A DNA stretch of 64,000 nucleotides from Clavaria fumosa (GCA_951802425.1 OX637799.1:62001-126000); one strand, 5' to 3'. Shown: positions 43,866 through 55,659, counted from the first letter of the stretch. Notes: generated by a model not told the origin, from the sequence alone. Numbers and translations: made by a program.

Positions 43866-45406
43866 ATGGAAAACTTCGACACTATAATTTTTCAAAACGC
43901 GGTTCAGGCCATGGTGGAAGCACAGGCTGTGGCTCCGGGGAACGCTTTGCCTGAGCGGGGCCAAGATGCTGAATACGCAGAGTGGGTGCAGGGGTACGGA
44001 AGGGATGTGGTGCATGACAGTATTTTTTTTTTTGTTCGTGGTGTTGAGCTGACATATATGTTTTTAGGATAATTTTCTTGCAGGATATGTGGCTGCGATT
44101 GAGGAGGATGTAGAGGTAGATGAGGGGCTCGTGGCCGTCGCGCGAAGGCTGAAGAAATGGAAGAAGCAGTGTGGTGAAGTGTGGGCCGCCGAGCTGGCCA
44201 TGCAACAGGAGCGGACGGAGGCCGAAAAGCGTGTCGCAGAGGAGAAAGCGCAGGTAGAGGCGGAGGAGAGGAGGGCGGAGGCGGAGAAGGCCGCCGAGAG
44301 GAGGGCGCAACTCGCCCGGGCGTGTCTCATCGTGATCAGTGACAGCGACGACAACGGCAGGGCAGAGGCGGCAGCAACAACAACGACAGGAGCGGAGGAG
44401 CCCGCCGCAGCGGTAGCGGCAACAATGACGGTATCGCTGGATGCCGCAGAGCTGCATGCAGACACGGTGGCTACTGTGGAGGAGGAGACAGGAGAGGCAC
44501 GGGTGGCAGCGGCAGAGGATCTGGACGGTCATCGGACCGTGTGGGGAACCGACAGGGTGACGCCCATCGGTGTTATTGAGGCGGCAGCAGTGAGTGCGGT
44601 GCCGCCCCCCATGTTGGAGCATCGGGCGGGCAGGCGGATGATGGCGACGCCGGTGTGGGTGGAGATCGCGAGGCGGAAGGCGGCGGAGCGGGGGCGAGGG
44701 AGGAGGAGCGGAGCAGGGGCTGACATAAAATCCCGTGCTGCGCAGCAGCCTGGAGACAAGGTGAGTGGTCCATTGGCATCTACAAACACTTAATTATCTG
44801 ATCTGATGAATAGGAGCATGACCCGGCCTGCGAGTTGTGCGCTAGGAAATGGTGCGCATGTTACGGAGTGGAAGGAGTGGCATGCCGGTGGTGCCAGACC
44901 TATAAGGTATCGTGTAGTCTCTCGGCTGTGCGAGGTGAGTAGTGTTCTTTTGTTCCCGTGATGAAACAAGTGATAGGTATGTTTTATGAGTGAGGGTGGA
45001 GAAGGCAGCGGTGTCTGGTGCCGGAGGTAAGTCAAGAGAGTACCAGATCCATGTTGGCTAACATAGCGGAGCAGGTCCGAAGGCCACGGAGGCGACCGGA
45101 AGCAAGAGGCCAAGGCGAGGTGCGATGCAGGCACTGGTCCATGAGGAGATGACACTGGAGGAGGAGGAGGGGGATGAAATTGAGGATGACGACAGCGTGG
45201 AGCTGGTGAAGGAGCCGCCGGCAAAGAGGAAGAAGATGGAGGCGGGTCCGAGCCGGAAGGGTAAGGAGCGGGAGCCGGTGACAGGATCGTCCGTGAGGGA
45301 GGCGCTGGAGCAGGCGCTCCAGATGATGGAGAGGGGGGCAGATCAGGTGAGGGCCGGAGCGGAACTGCTCCGGGTCCTTCTCCTTGGTGAGCTGTCGAGT
45401 ATGTAA
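43866..45406 (+). CDS. Five-exon gene antisense to gypsy E, Cys-cluster protein
   Basis: Exons 43866-44019, 44084-44760, 44814-44934, 45009-45026 and 45075-45406; 1302 nt, 433 residues, all phases agree. Order: acidic N-terminus (NAVQAMVEAQAVAPGNALPE); a coiled coil with RTEAEKRVAEEKAQVEAEER; an Ala-rich linker; a cysteine cluster C-x2-C-x4-C-x-C-x7-C-x2-C-x6-C around CELCARKWCACYG and CRWCQTYKVSC; an acidic and then basic tail with KRKKMEAGPSRKGKERE and a final leucine-rich helix. Looks like a nuclear DNA-binding or Gag-like protein. It lies between the end of the minus-strand pol and the probable 3' LTR. The 18-nt exon 4 is unusual. No family named with confidence. Confidence 0.6.
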
Positions 45407-45619
45407 TTTATGTGTATCTATATTTTTTTTGTTGTGTTTTTACTTTTTCTTGATGGAGATATTTTTGGCTATGATGTGAGGAGAAATGTATGACGGAGTC
45501 TGGAATAAAAGAGAATATCGGGTGCAAAGTTTGAACTTGTCCAAAATTTCCAATTTTTTTTTTTTTTTTTTGATATAATCAGAGGAATGATAAGGGACAT
45601 AAAGGATACAATGGTGAAA
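45407..45619. other. Convergent interval with poly-T
   Basis: Between the antisense gene and the E pol C-terminus. It contains an 18-T run at about 45551. No coding signal. Confidence 0.5.
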
Positions 45620-48600
45620 ATGCTCAATGGCGAGGCCGGAGTTTTCGGGTGGCTCCGGGGAGTTGCGGACGACTTTCCGGGGTGTTGGTGTCGGTAGCTT
45701 CATTATTGGATTCGTCGGATAGCGAAGTGAGTTGATCGGGGTTTTGATCGGCTTCAGTTATAGTATCTGACGCCTTGTATTGTTCAACGGGTATGTCGAT
45801 ATCCTTCTCTTCTTCGTCTGAATCGATGATGGAGGTAATCGGGATTGAAGTATGAGATCGAGGGTAGTATGGGATGATGCGGAATGCTGCATATTGAATC
45901 TTGGACATGGCGCCGTCAAGCTCCGATAAAATATAAGCACTGTGTTGAGTTCGGCGGACGACTATCATCGGGCCGAAAAATCGGGGCTTCGTCTTCCGGT
46001 TTAGTTCCATTTTGACTGCTGAGTTTCGTATCAGCACCAAGGATCCAGGTTTGAAGTCAAAATCGACAATTGCGTTCCGATGGATGTCGATAAATTGTTG
46101 AACGGATTGCCTTCGGGCTGCGAGAACCTTGTCGGCCATCGTTGCAAGGTCTTCCTCTCGTTTTTGGAGTTGCCGGGTGCGAAGAGCAATTAATTCGGGC
46201 ATCGTCATCGGAGTGTTGGCTGTTGGGATTAGATAGGTTGCTTCAGCTATGTCAAAGGGGAAAAGTGGTTCAACGCCGTGGGCGATGAAAAATGGGGAAT
46301 GACCAGTGGACCGCTGTATTGTGGTTCATTCAGCCCACATGACTGAGGGTGTGACATCGGGCCATTTCAATTCGTCACCATTTGCGGCTTTGATGAGCAA
46401 TTCGCAAACCGAGCGGTGGGCACATTCAATCACCCCGTTGGCACAAGAATTGTATCCCGAAATGTGAATATGATGAATTCCATAATGTTTTCCAAGGAAG
46501 TCTAGTGCTTTGATAAAAGGTGTTCCATTGTCCGTGATGAGCTCTTCTACCACTCCCCATCGGCAGAGGATGTCCTCGAAAATGAAGGTGCTGATTAATT
46601 TAGCAGTTTCGTTTCGTAGTGGTCATCCTTCGGGATATGTGGATAGCGAGCAACGTGCATGTACAAAAAGTCTGTAACTGCGAGCTCTGTATTGATATGA
46701 ATGCAGTGGAATAGTCCAGCCGGGGTCGCAACCATTGGAGGGATAAATATTTTTCGGATCTGTTGCATCTGACACTGATGACATGTCTGAACAAACCATT
46801 TTACATCTTGATCTAGCATCAGCCACCAAAATCGGTTGAGAAGCTGGCTCCGGATGATGAAGATCCCTTTGTGTCCCAGGGAGTCGTGTGCTTTGGTAAT
46901 GATTCAGAGTCATTTGTAATCCAGAGGTACGAGTTGATGACATCCATTAGGGCGATGACACCAGAGTTTGTTATCTAAAATGAAAAAATCGGATGCTGAT
47001 TGGATTAGATGACGGAGCTGAGTGGAATCCAAATTCAAATTTTGCGTTGGGTTCCGGAGGAAGGACTCGATGTTACGTATGTGTCGCTCTCTCTTGTTTG
47101 CAGCATCGGATCAGGGGATAGAGGTTTCTGGAGAGTCGTTCAGGGTGGGTGAATTGTCAGATGATTCGGTGGAATTATATAGCATGGATCCTGTGTAAAC
47201 TTTGAGGTGGGTGTCAGTAATGGTAGGAAAGCATGCTTTGGGCGAAGCTGTGATGACAGAAGATTGGGGTGCTCGATTCATGCATTCCATGGCGAATGTG
47301 TAACTCCGATCGATCCATTCTTTGTGATCTTCAGACTCGATGTCTTCTTCACCATCTGCGGCATGTCAGCGTGATAATCCATCAGCTCCAGTATGTTTAT
47401 CTGCAGGGATGTGAACAAGGTCGAAATCGAAAAGTAGTATACCGGCAATCCATCGATTCATGGCAGCATTTGGTTGAATGTCTGGATTGTTTAGCATACC
47501 CTTAATAAATTTGGCATCCATTTTGACAGTGAATTTCAGAAGGCTGACAAGGTAAATCTGGTATGACCGAAGGGCGCGGAAGAGTCCATATAACTTGATT
47601 TTTGCTTGGGAGTATCGGGCCTCGCGTTCGTTCCAGGTAATCGAGCCGAATCTAGATGGGTATTGGATTCCATCTTCTCCGATTTGGAATAGCGCGAACC
47701 CAACAGCAATGTTGGATGAGTCAACGGCCATGATCACGGGCCGCCCAGAGCAGTAATCGATCAGTCGGATGGTGGATGAGTTGACTATTGCGTTTTTAAG
47801 CTGGTCCATCGAATTTTGCTCTTCTTCTTCGAACCTGAATGGAACGTCCTTGCGAGTTAGACTGACAAGAGGTCGGGCAAGTACAGCATAATTTTTAATG
47901 AATATCCAAAGCAGTCCACATATGCCTAAAAATGATCGGACATCAGTGAGTGTTTCACATGGGGGCCAGTCTCAGATGCATTGAACATTGGAAGCATCTG
48001 GAACTCGCCCTTCATATGTGCACATGTGTCTGGTAACGATTGTTTCGGGGGTGCAGATTGTCGTTTTCTTGCCATTAAAGGTTCCTCCAACTTTCTTGAT
48101 TTGTTGGAGCACCCGGTTGACATTATTCAAATGTTCCCAAATGAACCGCTGTATTTGCGGATTCTCTGGAATCGTCTCATAAGTGCCGTCTGGAAGCTCA
48201 TATCAAGTTTCCGGGCCCTTGATCGCTACATCGTCCACAAATGGAATGGTTATGTGTGGAATTTCGTCTTGCAGAATATGCATGACATCTCCGTGCATAA
48301 TTTGGGTGGCGTTGGTGTATCCCATCAGGATGCAGGTGAGCCATTTGGCTCCGAGAGGGGTTTGAAATGTGGTAAGGTCTCAGCTTCACTCGTCGAGAGA
48401 TTGCTGGTCAAAGGAAACGAATAAATCGAGTGATCCGTAACATCCGCATCCAGTGAATGATTCTGCAAAAACTTCCATTATCGGGGGAACTGCAGAGTCG
48501 CCGATAGTGATCTTGTTTAACGGCTGGAGGTTATGTACGAGTCAGAGGGACTTTCTGTCTTTCTTTAACACACAAAACCATTGGGACCGATAAGAAGAAT

Positions 48601-48726
48601 TGGACTCTTTGTAGACTCCGGCCGCTATCTTGTCTCAGATAACCTTCAGGACTTTGTCGTAGATGCCAGGAGGAATTGGTATATTTTTGAAGATCCAAGG
48701 AACATGTTCGACTGTCGGGATGATAA
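45620..48726 (-). pseudogene. Gypsy E pol: RT, RNase H, integrase (minus strand)
   Basis: Reading downward from 48726: IPTVEHVPW and IPIPPGIYDKVLKVI, SNSSYRSQWFCVLKKD, LVHNLQPLNKITIGDSAVPP, the catalytic block as PFVDDVAIKGP near 48230, KVGGTFNGKKTTICTPETIV, and VRSFLGICGLL. RNase H at 47809-47366: IMAVDSSNIAVGFALFQIGE, KHTGADGLSR. Integrase: CHQCQMQQIRK (46780), ELITDNGTPFIKALDFLGK and NGVIECAHRSV (46550-46330), then a C-terminal SH3-like part PGSLVLIRNSAVKMELNRK. Many TGA/TAG stops in place of CGA or TGG. Inactive. Confidence 0.88.
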
Positions 48727-50112
48727 TGTCAGGACCCATCCATTTTTCCCATGCCCAAACCGACTTTACCAGCACCTACAAGCCTCCCGACATCCCTCTA
48801 CAACCTCGCGAACTCCTCTACACACTTCCGGAACCCACTATCCCCTTCCAAAAGCCTCCCCGACCTCTACCGCATTCACACAACACTCGCAACTGTCATA
48901 CTATACCTGCGTCACCTCCCGCCACCTTACCCTATGTGTGTCTACCACCTGAACCTGCCAAATCGAGGCGCGACATGCAGTTATGCAATCTTTCTCAGCC
49001 GGCACATGACTTGCCACACGGCACCACCGACGTCACTAGCATTACCCACGTTACCAGCGTTATCCATGTGACTTCCCGCCCAAGTGTCACTTGTGTCACT
49101 ACCACCATTCACGTGACCGCATGCATGGACCTCGCGACCTTAACGATGAAACACACTGCTGATGGCCAGTTGAGCACTACTTTGAATTATGCTCCCTTTC
49201 TTCTCCCCAGTCATCTATAACTATGATAATTATGACCAAAGCATCTCTTCGTGATTATAGTTACCCATATGATTATTTAACTAAGTCGTGACCATGACCG
49301 GTCAGGTTTGCGACCTTACTTATGTTTCCCTTACCCCTCGCGACCTTAGTAGAACATGTCCATAGTCACTTTATGATTGACCATACCCCGTACTACTATA
49401 GTTCTGTCGCTTGGCGACCTCTGTACTTTTCCTTTTCCGTTATACTCTCTGTACGTATGTATATAAAGCCTCGCATGTACTTACGGTAGGGCAGACTTGA
49501 TATTGATGCACTTTGGTTTAAGCTTGAGGCCACGACGCCCTTTGAGCTTGGAATCATCATGATTGATAGGTCTTGTCTCCCTTGGTGACCTCAAAATCAT
49601 CAAAACACTTCTACTCTATTCTAACTCGTCCTCTGCACTTGTATAAATTCGTGCGCTTAAGTGTTCTCTCTTATCTGTCTTGATACTGATTCCTTTGAAC
49701 CCATAGGTTCTCTCGTTGGTTGATAAAGTCATTGCATTCACTGATACACTTTTCAACATCGTCGCGACCACCCGCGACTCTCTTAACATTGTCTATTTCT
49801 TTCTCCTCATCTATTTCTTCCTTTACGTTTCGTTGGTCGACTTCGCGACCCTCTCAACGTTATCTATTTCTCTCAACTTGTCCTTCTCCCTCTTTATACT
49901 TCATCTACTGGCTTCGCAACCTTCTCAACAATGTCTCCCTCCTCTTTACTTGTTTCTCTTCATTCTCACATTCTCTTAAACGTCCTTGTGACCTTCCGGG
50001 ACTGAGCATTATCAACTGTGCTCAACAGTTGATTGGTCTTAGCGAGTTTCTAGAACTGGTCACCAACAAGTCGACCTTCGGTGTTACTTACGAGACGGGA
50101 CAGGCCCTAACA
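48727..50112 (+). mobile_element. Solo LTR, family F, 1.39 kb
   Basis: TGTCAGGACC...GGCCCTAACA with an exact 5-bp duplication GATAA (48722-48726 and 50113-50117). E pol is continuous when it is removed. GTATATAAAGCC at about 49458 is the TATA element. GCGACC or GTGACC occurs about ten times from 49120 to 50000. No internal coding region, so recombination between two LTRs is likely. Its decayed relative is at 1-224. Confidence 0.92.
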
Positions 50113-50405
50113 GATAATCGGATCGAAGTATTTTGCATCGAATTGTCCTTTTTCAGTCTCCATCCAAGCGAAGGCATCTTCCTGGGCTTTAATAAGATAG
50201 TGAATGAGTTTTTCTTCCTCTGGCCATAAAAATCTGGTCGGGTTTGCATCATGCGCTTGTTTCCGGTCTTGAGTATATCGGAGACCGGGGGTGAAATCAG
50301 GGGGCTGTGTTGGAAGTGTCGGTATATCGGCTAGTGGATCTGGATGCTGTCATCAGACAATCCGGAATTCTTCGGGTACTGTTGCTTTGATCGGATTGAC
50401 ATGGT
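50113..50405 (-). pseudogene. Gypsy E pol, N-terminal remainder
   Basis: Minus translation gives Y-KKVANHVNPIKATVPEEF, LADIPTLPTQPPDFTPGLRY, FLWPEEEKLIHYLIKAQEDA and METEKGQFDAKYFDPI, continuing at 48726 with IPTVEHVPW. It is cut off at about 50405 where plus-strand family A pol begins. Gag, protease and 5' LTR of E are missing. Confidence 0.8.
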
Positions 50406-52639
50406 TTGCTACCTTCTTATATTTCTTTCCAAGGTAAATCGCAGGCAGCTCCTATGCTGTGTATACTGAAAAGCAGCTGGAACCCGCTGCTACAGACAGT
50501 TGTAGACTACAGGAAATGGAATGCGAACACCATATGGGACATTACCCCATTGCCTGATCAAGACCAGATCAGACAGGACATGGCTAGAGCCGCGTATAGG
50601 TCAAAAATTGACCTATTGGATGCATACGAACAAGTATGCATGGAGCCTGAGGATGTGTGGTAGACAGCATTCATGACTGTCTTGGGCACCATGTTCTCAC
50701 AGGTGATGCAGATAGGGGATTGTAATGCCCCTGCTACCTTTCAGCGCCTGATGATGCATATATTTTGTCATCAGTTGGGGAAGTATGTGCATGTGTACTT
50801 AGACAATATATTTGTCTTCTCCAAGACCTTGGAGGACCATGAGCATCACTTAAGGATGGTCTTTGAGACCCTCAAAGGTGTGAGCCTTTTCTTGAGCAGG
50901 AAAAAGTGCTCACTGTACACAAAGAGCATAGATTGCTTAGGGCATATTATAGATGCCTGGGGAATCCATGTTACAGTGGATAAAATGGATAAAATCCGTA
51001 ATTGGAAAACACTGACAAACATTAATGAGGTACAGAGGTTCCTCAGGCTAGTACAGTATATCAGACAGTTCATGCCCAATCTGTCTGCATACACTGGCCC
51101 TTTAGCCAGTCTATGTAGTGAAATGCAAATGTTTCATTGGAGGCTGCTCCATGGGAAATGATTAAGGCATTGGCATGTAAGATGCCAATATTACACCCAG
51201 TAGATGTGGCGGTACATCAGCCAATATGGCTCATGTGCGATGCCTCGGTGTTGGGTGTAGGGGCCATGTATGGCCAAGGAGAGACATGGAAAACCTGCTG
51301 TCTGGCAGGGTTTATGTCTAAAAGGTTCAGCCTGGCCCAGTTTAGCTATAAAACTTGGGACTGGGAGGCCTTAGCGATTGTTGAATCACTGCAGAAATGG
51401 GAGGATAAACTCCTTGGTAGACAGATCAATGTGGTCACAGACCATAAAGTGCTTGGGTTCTTCAAGAACCAAATGCGCTTGTCTGGCCAGCAGGCTAGAT
51501 GGATGGAATATATGGAGAGATTTGACTACTCCATTACCTATATCAAAGGCAAGTGCAACAAGGTTGCAGATTGCCTTTTGTGTTGCATATGAGTGATGTG
51601 ACAGATGAAATCCATCCAGATCACAAGTATGTGAAGGCGGATGTTCACCTTGACCCCAAAGGGGACAAGCTGCCCTGCAGATGCCTGGAGGAGGTGTGCA
51701 CACTATGAGTACGCGCACCTGCCATGGACCAGGAGACCAAGCAGGAGCAGCTGCTGCCTGAGCCCCAAGTGGATGGGGATGTATGGGATGAGATGCTCAT
51801 GCCGCTAATGCCCTGCATGGAGGGGGGGAATGACAGGGTGCTGCAAAGCATCTGTGATGGCTACAAACAGGATCACCTGTTCAAAATAATACTGGAAAAA
51901 CCAGGAAATTATACAGGTTTTAAGATCAGGGATGACCTGATCTTTGCAGAAAATAAGAAGGGAGATGAGGTGCTCTGTGTGCCTCATATCCTTCATGAAG
52001 GGAAAAGCATCCCTGGAATAGTAATCCAGGAAGCCCATGCGGTCCTAGGACACATGGGGTCATGGATAACAACAGACTATGTCCACTGTTATTATTGGTG
52101 GCCATCAGTGTCGAAGGACATTGATAAGTTTTGCTCATTATGCAGTGTGTGCCAGATGAGCAAGACTTCCCCTCAGAAGCTGCAAGGGCTTCTACACACC
52201 CTTCCAATTCCTAGGTGGCCCTGGGAATCAATAGGAATGGACTTTGTAGGTCCATTTCCTATGTCAAAAGAGGCAGACTACCTCTGGGTGGTAATTTGCC
52301 ACCTCACCTCACTGGTACACTTAGTACCAGTCACCATGTCGGTAACAGCAGCAGAGCTAGCCTGGCTCTTGTTAACACATGTAGTAAGACTGCATGGGCT
52401 GCCAGGATTGATTGTGTCAGACCACGATCCTAGATTCACCTCTGCCTTTTGGCAGGAGACTCACCGATTGCTCAGTGTTAAGCTGTGGATGTCCACAGCT
52501 TTCCCACAGATGGATGGAGCGACAGAATGGTCAATCTGATCTGTATCGCAGATCCTCTGATCTGTGGTCCAGCTGGACCAGACAGATTGGGCAGAACGAA
52601 TCCCAATGGTCAAGTTCGCCATTAACACATCAGTAAGCA
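50406..52639 (+). pseudogene. Family A gypsy pol: RT, RNase H, integrase
   Basis: RT from SQAAPMLCILKSSWNPLL, VDYRKWNANTIWDITPLPDQ, MQIGDCNAPATFQRLMMHIF, catalytic block VYLDNIFVFSKTLEDHE (YLDD changed to YLDN), LGHIIDAWGIHVTVDKMDK. RNase H 51137-51592: IWLMCDASVLGVGAMYGQGE, VVTDHKVLGFFKNQM. Integrase frame 51724-52539 is nearly intact: EAHAVLGHMGSW and CSLCSVCQ zinc site, IGMDFVGPF, LIVSDHDPRFTSAFW, and DGATE, the DDE triad. The hAT element interrupts it in FAINTSVS. Protease and RT start are missing at the left edge. Confidence 0.9.
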
Positions 52640-53090
52640 TAGTGCCAGTCAAGGGTATACCCAAGACCTTCCTAACCCAGACTTGGACCCTTACCCACAA
52701 TGGGTATGTACCCGAACATCATGGGTACAGGTACCACAGGGGTTTTCACGGGTCTGTCTGAGTTCATGGGTACAGATATCAGACTGGGTCTCACACAACT
52801 TAAGCGTAAGGTCATGATGACAATACTAAGATAAGGGGAAAAGGGTACAAGAATGGAAAAGACGTAGTATATATAGCGAACGCTTTGGCATTTGCCAGCG
52901 TTCCCATGCTCGGACCTCTCGGATCACGTGACGCACCCAGGCCCAAGTCATGTGATCTCCTGATTATGTAATCCTCCACCACAGGTCATGTGACCTTCCA
53001 ACAATCTTCTCTAATTTCTCCACAACTCCTCCTTTTGGGATGGCTTAGGTAAGCAATCCTAACATCACCCCCCTCTTAAGGCTGGGCGTC

Positions 53091-53666
53091 TCAACCAGCT
53101 AGCTTGGCCTTGTCAGGGTGGGCAAGGAAGAAGTCCCGGAGCAGCAGCGCTATGTTGGTGAGGTTCCTACGGGGCTCCCAAGTGTTTTCCTCCACTGGGT
53201 ATCCCAACCACTTCACCAAGTACTTCACCCCATGCCCCACCTTCTTGACATCAAGGATTGCCTCCACATCGTACTCCAGGTGGTCATCTTCAATTGTAGG
53301 GGGTGGAGGGGGAGGTAGATTCTGGGAAGGGTAGGAAGGGGGATGGTATGGCGTCAACAGCAACTCGTTGAAGACCCGATGGATGCGCCAGGCCCAAGGG
53401 AGCTTGAGGCGATACCCAGCAGGTCCCACCTTCTCCTCAACTGCGAAGGGGCCTGCTCTCTTGTTGTCAAGCTTTTTAGAGGGCCGGTCCATCTTCAGGT
53501 TTCTAGTATCCAGCCAGACCAGATCTCCCTCAGAGTACTCCTGACTCGGGTGTTTCCCCTTATTGTAGCTCTTCTTCATTGCTGCCACTGCTTTCTCCAT
53601 CGCCTCCTTGGCTGCTCTTCGGGACTCCATGAGCTTAGCCATCCACTCATCTGCTGCTGGGTTCAC
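53091..53666 (-). CDS. Gypsy D integrase C-terminus and chromodomain
   Basis: 191 codons open. KKSYNKGKHPSQEYSEGDLV, WLDTRNLKMDRPSKKLDNK and GPFAVEEKVGPAGYRLKLP are the post-core GPY/F-type module. The chromodomain reads EYDVEAILDVKKVGHGVKYL then VKWLGYPVEENTWEPRRNL, with the aromatic residues that bind methyl-lysine in gypsy chromodomains. Likely targets integration to heterochromatin. It is part of a frame-broken pol: the integrase core (about 54320-53670) has a few stops. Confidence 0.85.
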   Translation of the reverse strand: MNPAADEWMAKLMESRRAAKEAMEKAVAAMKKSYNKGKHPSQEYSEGDLVWLDTRNLKMDRPSKKLDNKRAGPFAVEEKVGPAGYRLKLPWAWRIHRVFNELLLTPYHPPSYPSQNLPPPPPPTIEDDHLEYDVEAILDVKKVGHGVKYLVKWLGYPVEENTWEPRRNLTNIALLLRDFFLAHPDKAKLAG

Positions 53667-53669
53667 CTC

Positions 53670-54430
53670 AGAAGGTGGGCAGAGTCCCCCATTCCAAGGG
53701 TGTCATCCATAATCAAGGAAGAAAGGCATCTGTCCTGTCGCGGAGTGCTCACAATTGTTAAGAGCAAACTCAGCAGTCAACAACCACTCAGCCCAATCAT
53801 CCTGGAGGTGGTCCACATAGGCCCAGAGATAGATCTCCATCTCCTGATTTGCCCACTCCATCTGCCCATCAGTCTGTGGGTGGAAGGCCGTACTCGGGTT
53901 TGCCTTTACTCAGATCATGGAGTAGAACTCCTTCATGAACCGAGACACAAACTGGGAGCCTTGGTCACTCACAACCTTATGAGGGACTCCATGGTCCCGA
54001 AACACTCGATCTCAGAGGAGACGCACTGCTCCAAGTCCCGTGAGGTCAAGCCCGATTGCTTCGAGCAGTGTCCGTTTTGTGAACTTGTCGACGATGACAA
54101 GGATGGCATTATGTCCACGGGAGAGGGGGAGGGGACCGACTATTTCCCATGAGATCACCGACCAGGGACCATCGGGAACTGGATGGGGGTGCAGTGGGGC
54201 AGCATGCTTGGTATGGTCAGGCTTTGTCCTCTGGCATGTCTCACACCCCTGGGCATACCGAGACACATCCTTCACCATGTCTGGCCACCAATAACCCTTC
54301 ACCAGTGCTGCTCTCAACTTCCGGGGTCCAGGGTGTCCAGCAGCAGGGAGGTCATGCTCAAACTCGAGGACAGCCTCACGAGCTCCTAGGGGGACCCAAG
54401 TGACTATCCCCTTTCGCCAGAGTCCAGCAC
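53670..54430 (-). pseudogene. Gypsy D integrase zinc finger and core
   Basis: 54317-54012 reads YWWPDMVKDVSRYAQGCETC, QRTKPDHTKHAAPLHP, VISWEIVGPLPLSRGHNAIL, VIVDKFTKRTLLEAIGLDLT. Downstream to 53670 come VFRDHGVPHKVVSDQGSQFV-type and EFALNNC-type blocks in shifted or stop-containing frames. D residues of the triad visible; frame not continuous. Confidence 0.75.
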
Positions 54431-54434
54431 GATC

Positions 54435-55574
54435 TCATGTCCACTTGTCATCAAGCTCCTCTGGCTTCTGTATGTGTACTGCACTATTTTTCTGGAGTAG
54501 CATCTCCATTTCCGATGTGAATGACACACAGACTTCCATTTCCAGGAAAACCTGCACTGGTGCATCCTCCTCCACCATCTCTCCATAGTATGGTCTCTGG
54601 GAGAGTGCATCTGCCTTTGTATTTGACTTGCCAGTGCGATACTTTATCTCAAAGTCAAAGCACTGGAGCTCTCCAACCCAACGGACCTGCCTCGGTTTCA
54701 ACTTCTGGGGCTTCCGGAAGTACTGGAGGTTTGCATGGTCCATCCAGATCTCAATTGTCTCATCCGCTCCAATGAGGTACGCCCGCCACTCACGAAGTGC
54801 CTGAATCACAGCCAAGAACTCCTTGTCATACACATTGTAGTTCTTCTCAGCTGCAGTGAGGGCCTTGGAGATATAGTCAACAACTCTCCAGGTTCCATCC
54901 ATCTGCTGCTGTGAGAGCACTCCACCAGTTGCCAGGTTACTCGCATCTGTCTCTACCTTCCATCTCCCTTTGTCCTGAGGCAGAGCCAAGACTGGGGCCG
55001 ATACAAGTGCCTGACGGAGATCTTGGAAGGCTGCTTCCTCCTCCTCCTCCCATTTCCATGGAACATTCCCAGTCAGCCGGAAGAGTGGCTTTGCCCAAGC
55101 AGAAAGATTCAGGATGTGCCGGTGGAGGTAGTTCAACATCCCATTGAACCTCTGGACATCCTTCACATTCCTAGGACATGGCCAATCTTGGACTGCTGCA
55201 CCCTTGGCTGGGTCGTGCTCTAGCCGGTTGTGAGAGATCTTCATCCCCAGGAAGATGATCTCACTCTTCTCAAACTTGCATTTACTGAGTTTGAGACACA
55301 ACCCATTCTCTCCAAACTTCCTCAAGACTCGATCCGTCCAGTACCGGTGTGTAGCCAAGTCCTCTGCAAACACAATGACATCATCCACATAGGCCCTCAC
55401 ATGTCCTCCTGCAATCTCCTCCACAAACTCCACCCAGGTTCCGGCCTTGCCACTACCCAGGATCTCTTCCACCTTCATATTCACCCACTCTGCAGCAAAT
55501 CCTTCTCCAGTAATTTTGCTCAGAGCAAAAAGGACCTTCACCAGGTCCACAGCATAGACAGTCGGGTTCGCCAT
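54435..55574 (-). CDS. Gypsy D in-frame Gag capsid-RT fusion with RNase H
   Basis: 379 open codons. Residues 1-50 are capsid (NPTVYAVDLVKVLFALSKIT, GFAAEWVNMKVEEI), which aligns with the capsid of element B. It then switches directly, at EFVEEIAGGHV, into RT just before the catalytic YVDDVIVFA. The capsid C-terminus, zinc knuckle, protease and fingers of RT are deleted in frame. Then LNYLHRHILNLSAWAKPLF, RNase H WKVETDASNLATGGVLSQQQ, KEFLAVIQALREWRAYLIGA and KSNTKADALSQRPY. Not a functional polymerase, but the frame is fully open, so the deletion is recent or the fused ORF has been kept. Confidence 0.85.
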   Translation of the reverse strand: MANPTVYAVDLVKVLFALSKITGEGFAAEWVNMKVEEILGSGKAGTWVEFVEEIAGGHVRAYVDDVIVFAEDLATHRYWTDRVLRKFGENGLCLKLSKCKFEKSEIIFLGMKISHNRLEHDPAKGAAVQDWPCPRNVKDVQRFNGMLNYLHRHILNLSAWAKPLFRLTGNVPWKWEEEEEAAFQDLRQALVSAPVLALPQDKGRWKVETDASNLATGGVLSQQQMDGTWRVVDYISKALTAAEKNYNVYDKEFLAVIQALREWRAYLIGADETIEIWMDHANLQYFRKPQKLKPRQVRWVGELQCFDFEIKYRTGKSNTKADALSQRPYYGEMVEEDAPVQVFLEMEVCVSFTSEMEMLLQKNSAVHIQKPEELDDKWT

Positions 55575-55659
55575 AAACAGGAGGCGAAGGGATCAGAGGA
55601 ATGTATGGAAGTTCCTTTTCTGCCCATGAAAGGGGCAACAGCTAGGTCCAGCATTCTGT

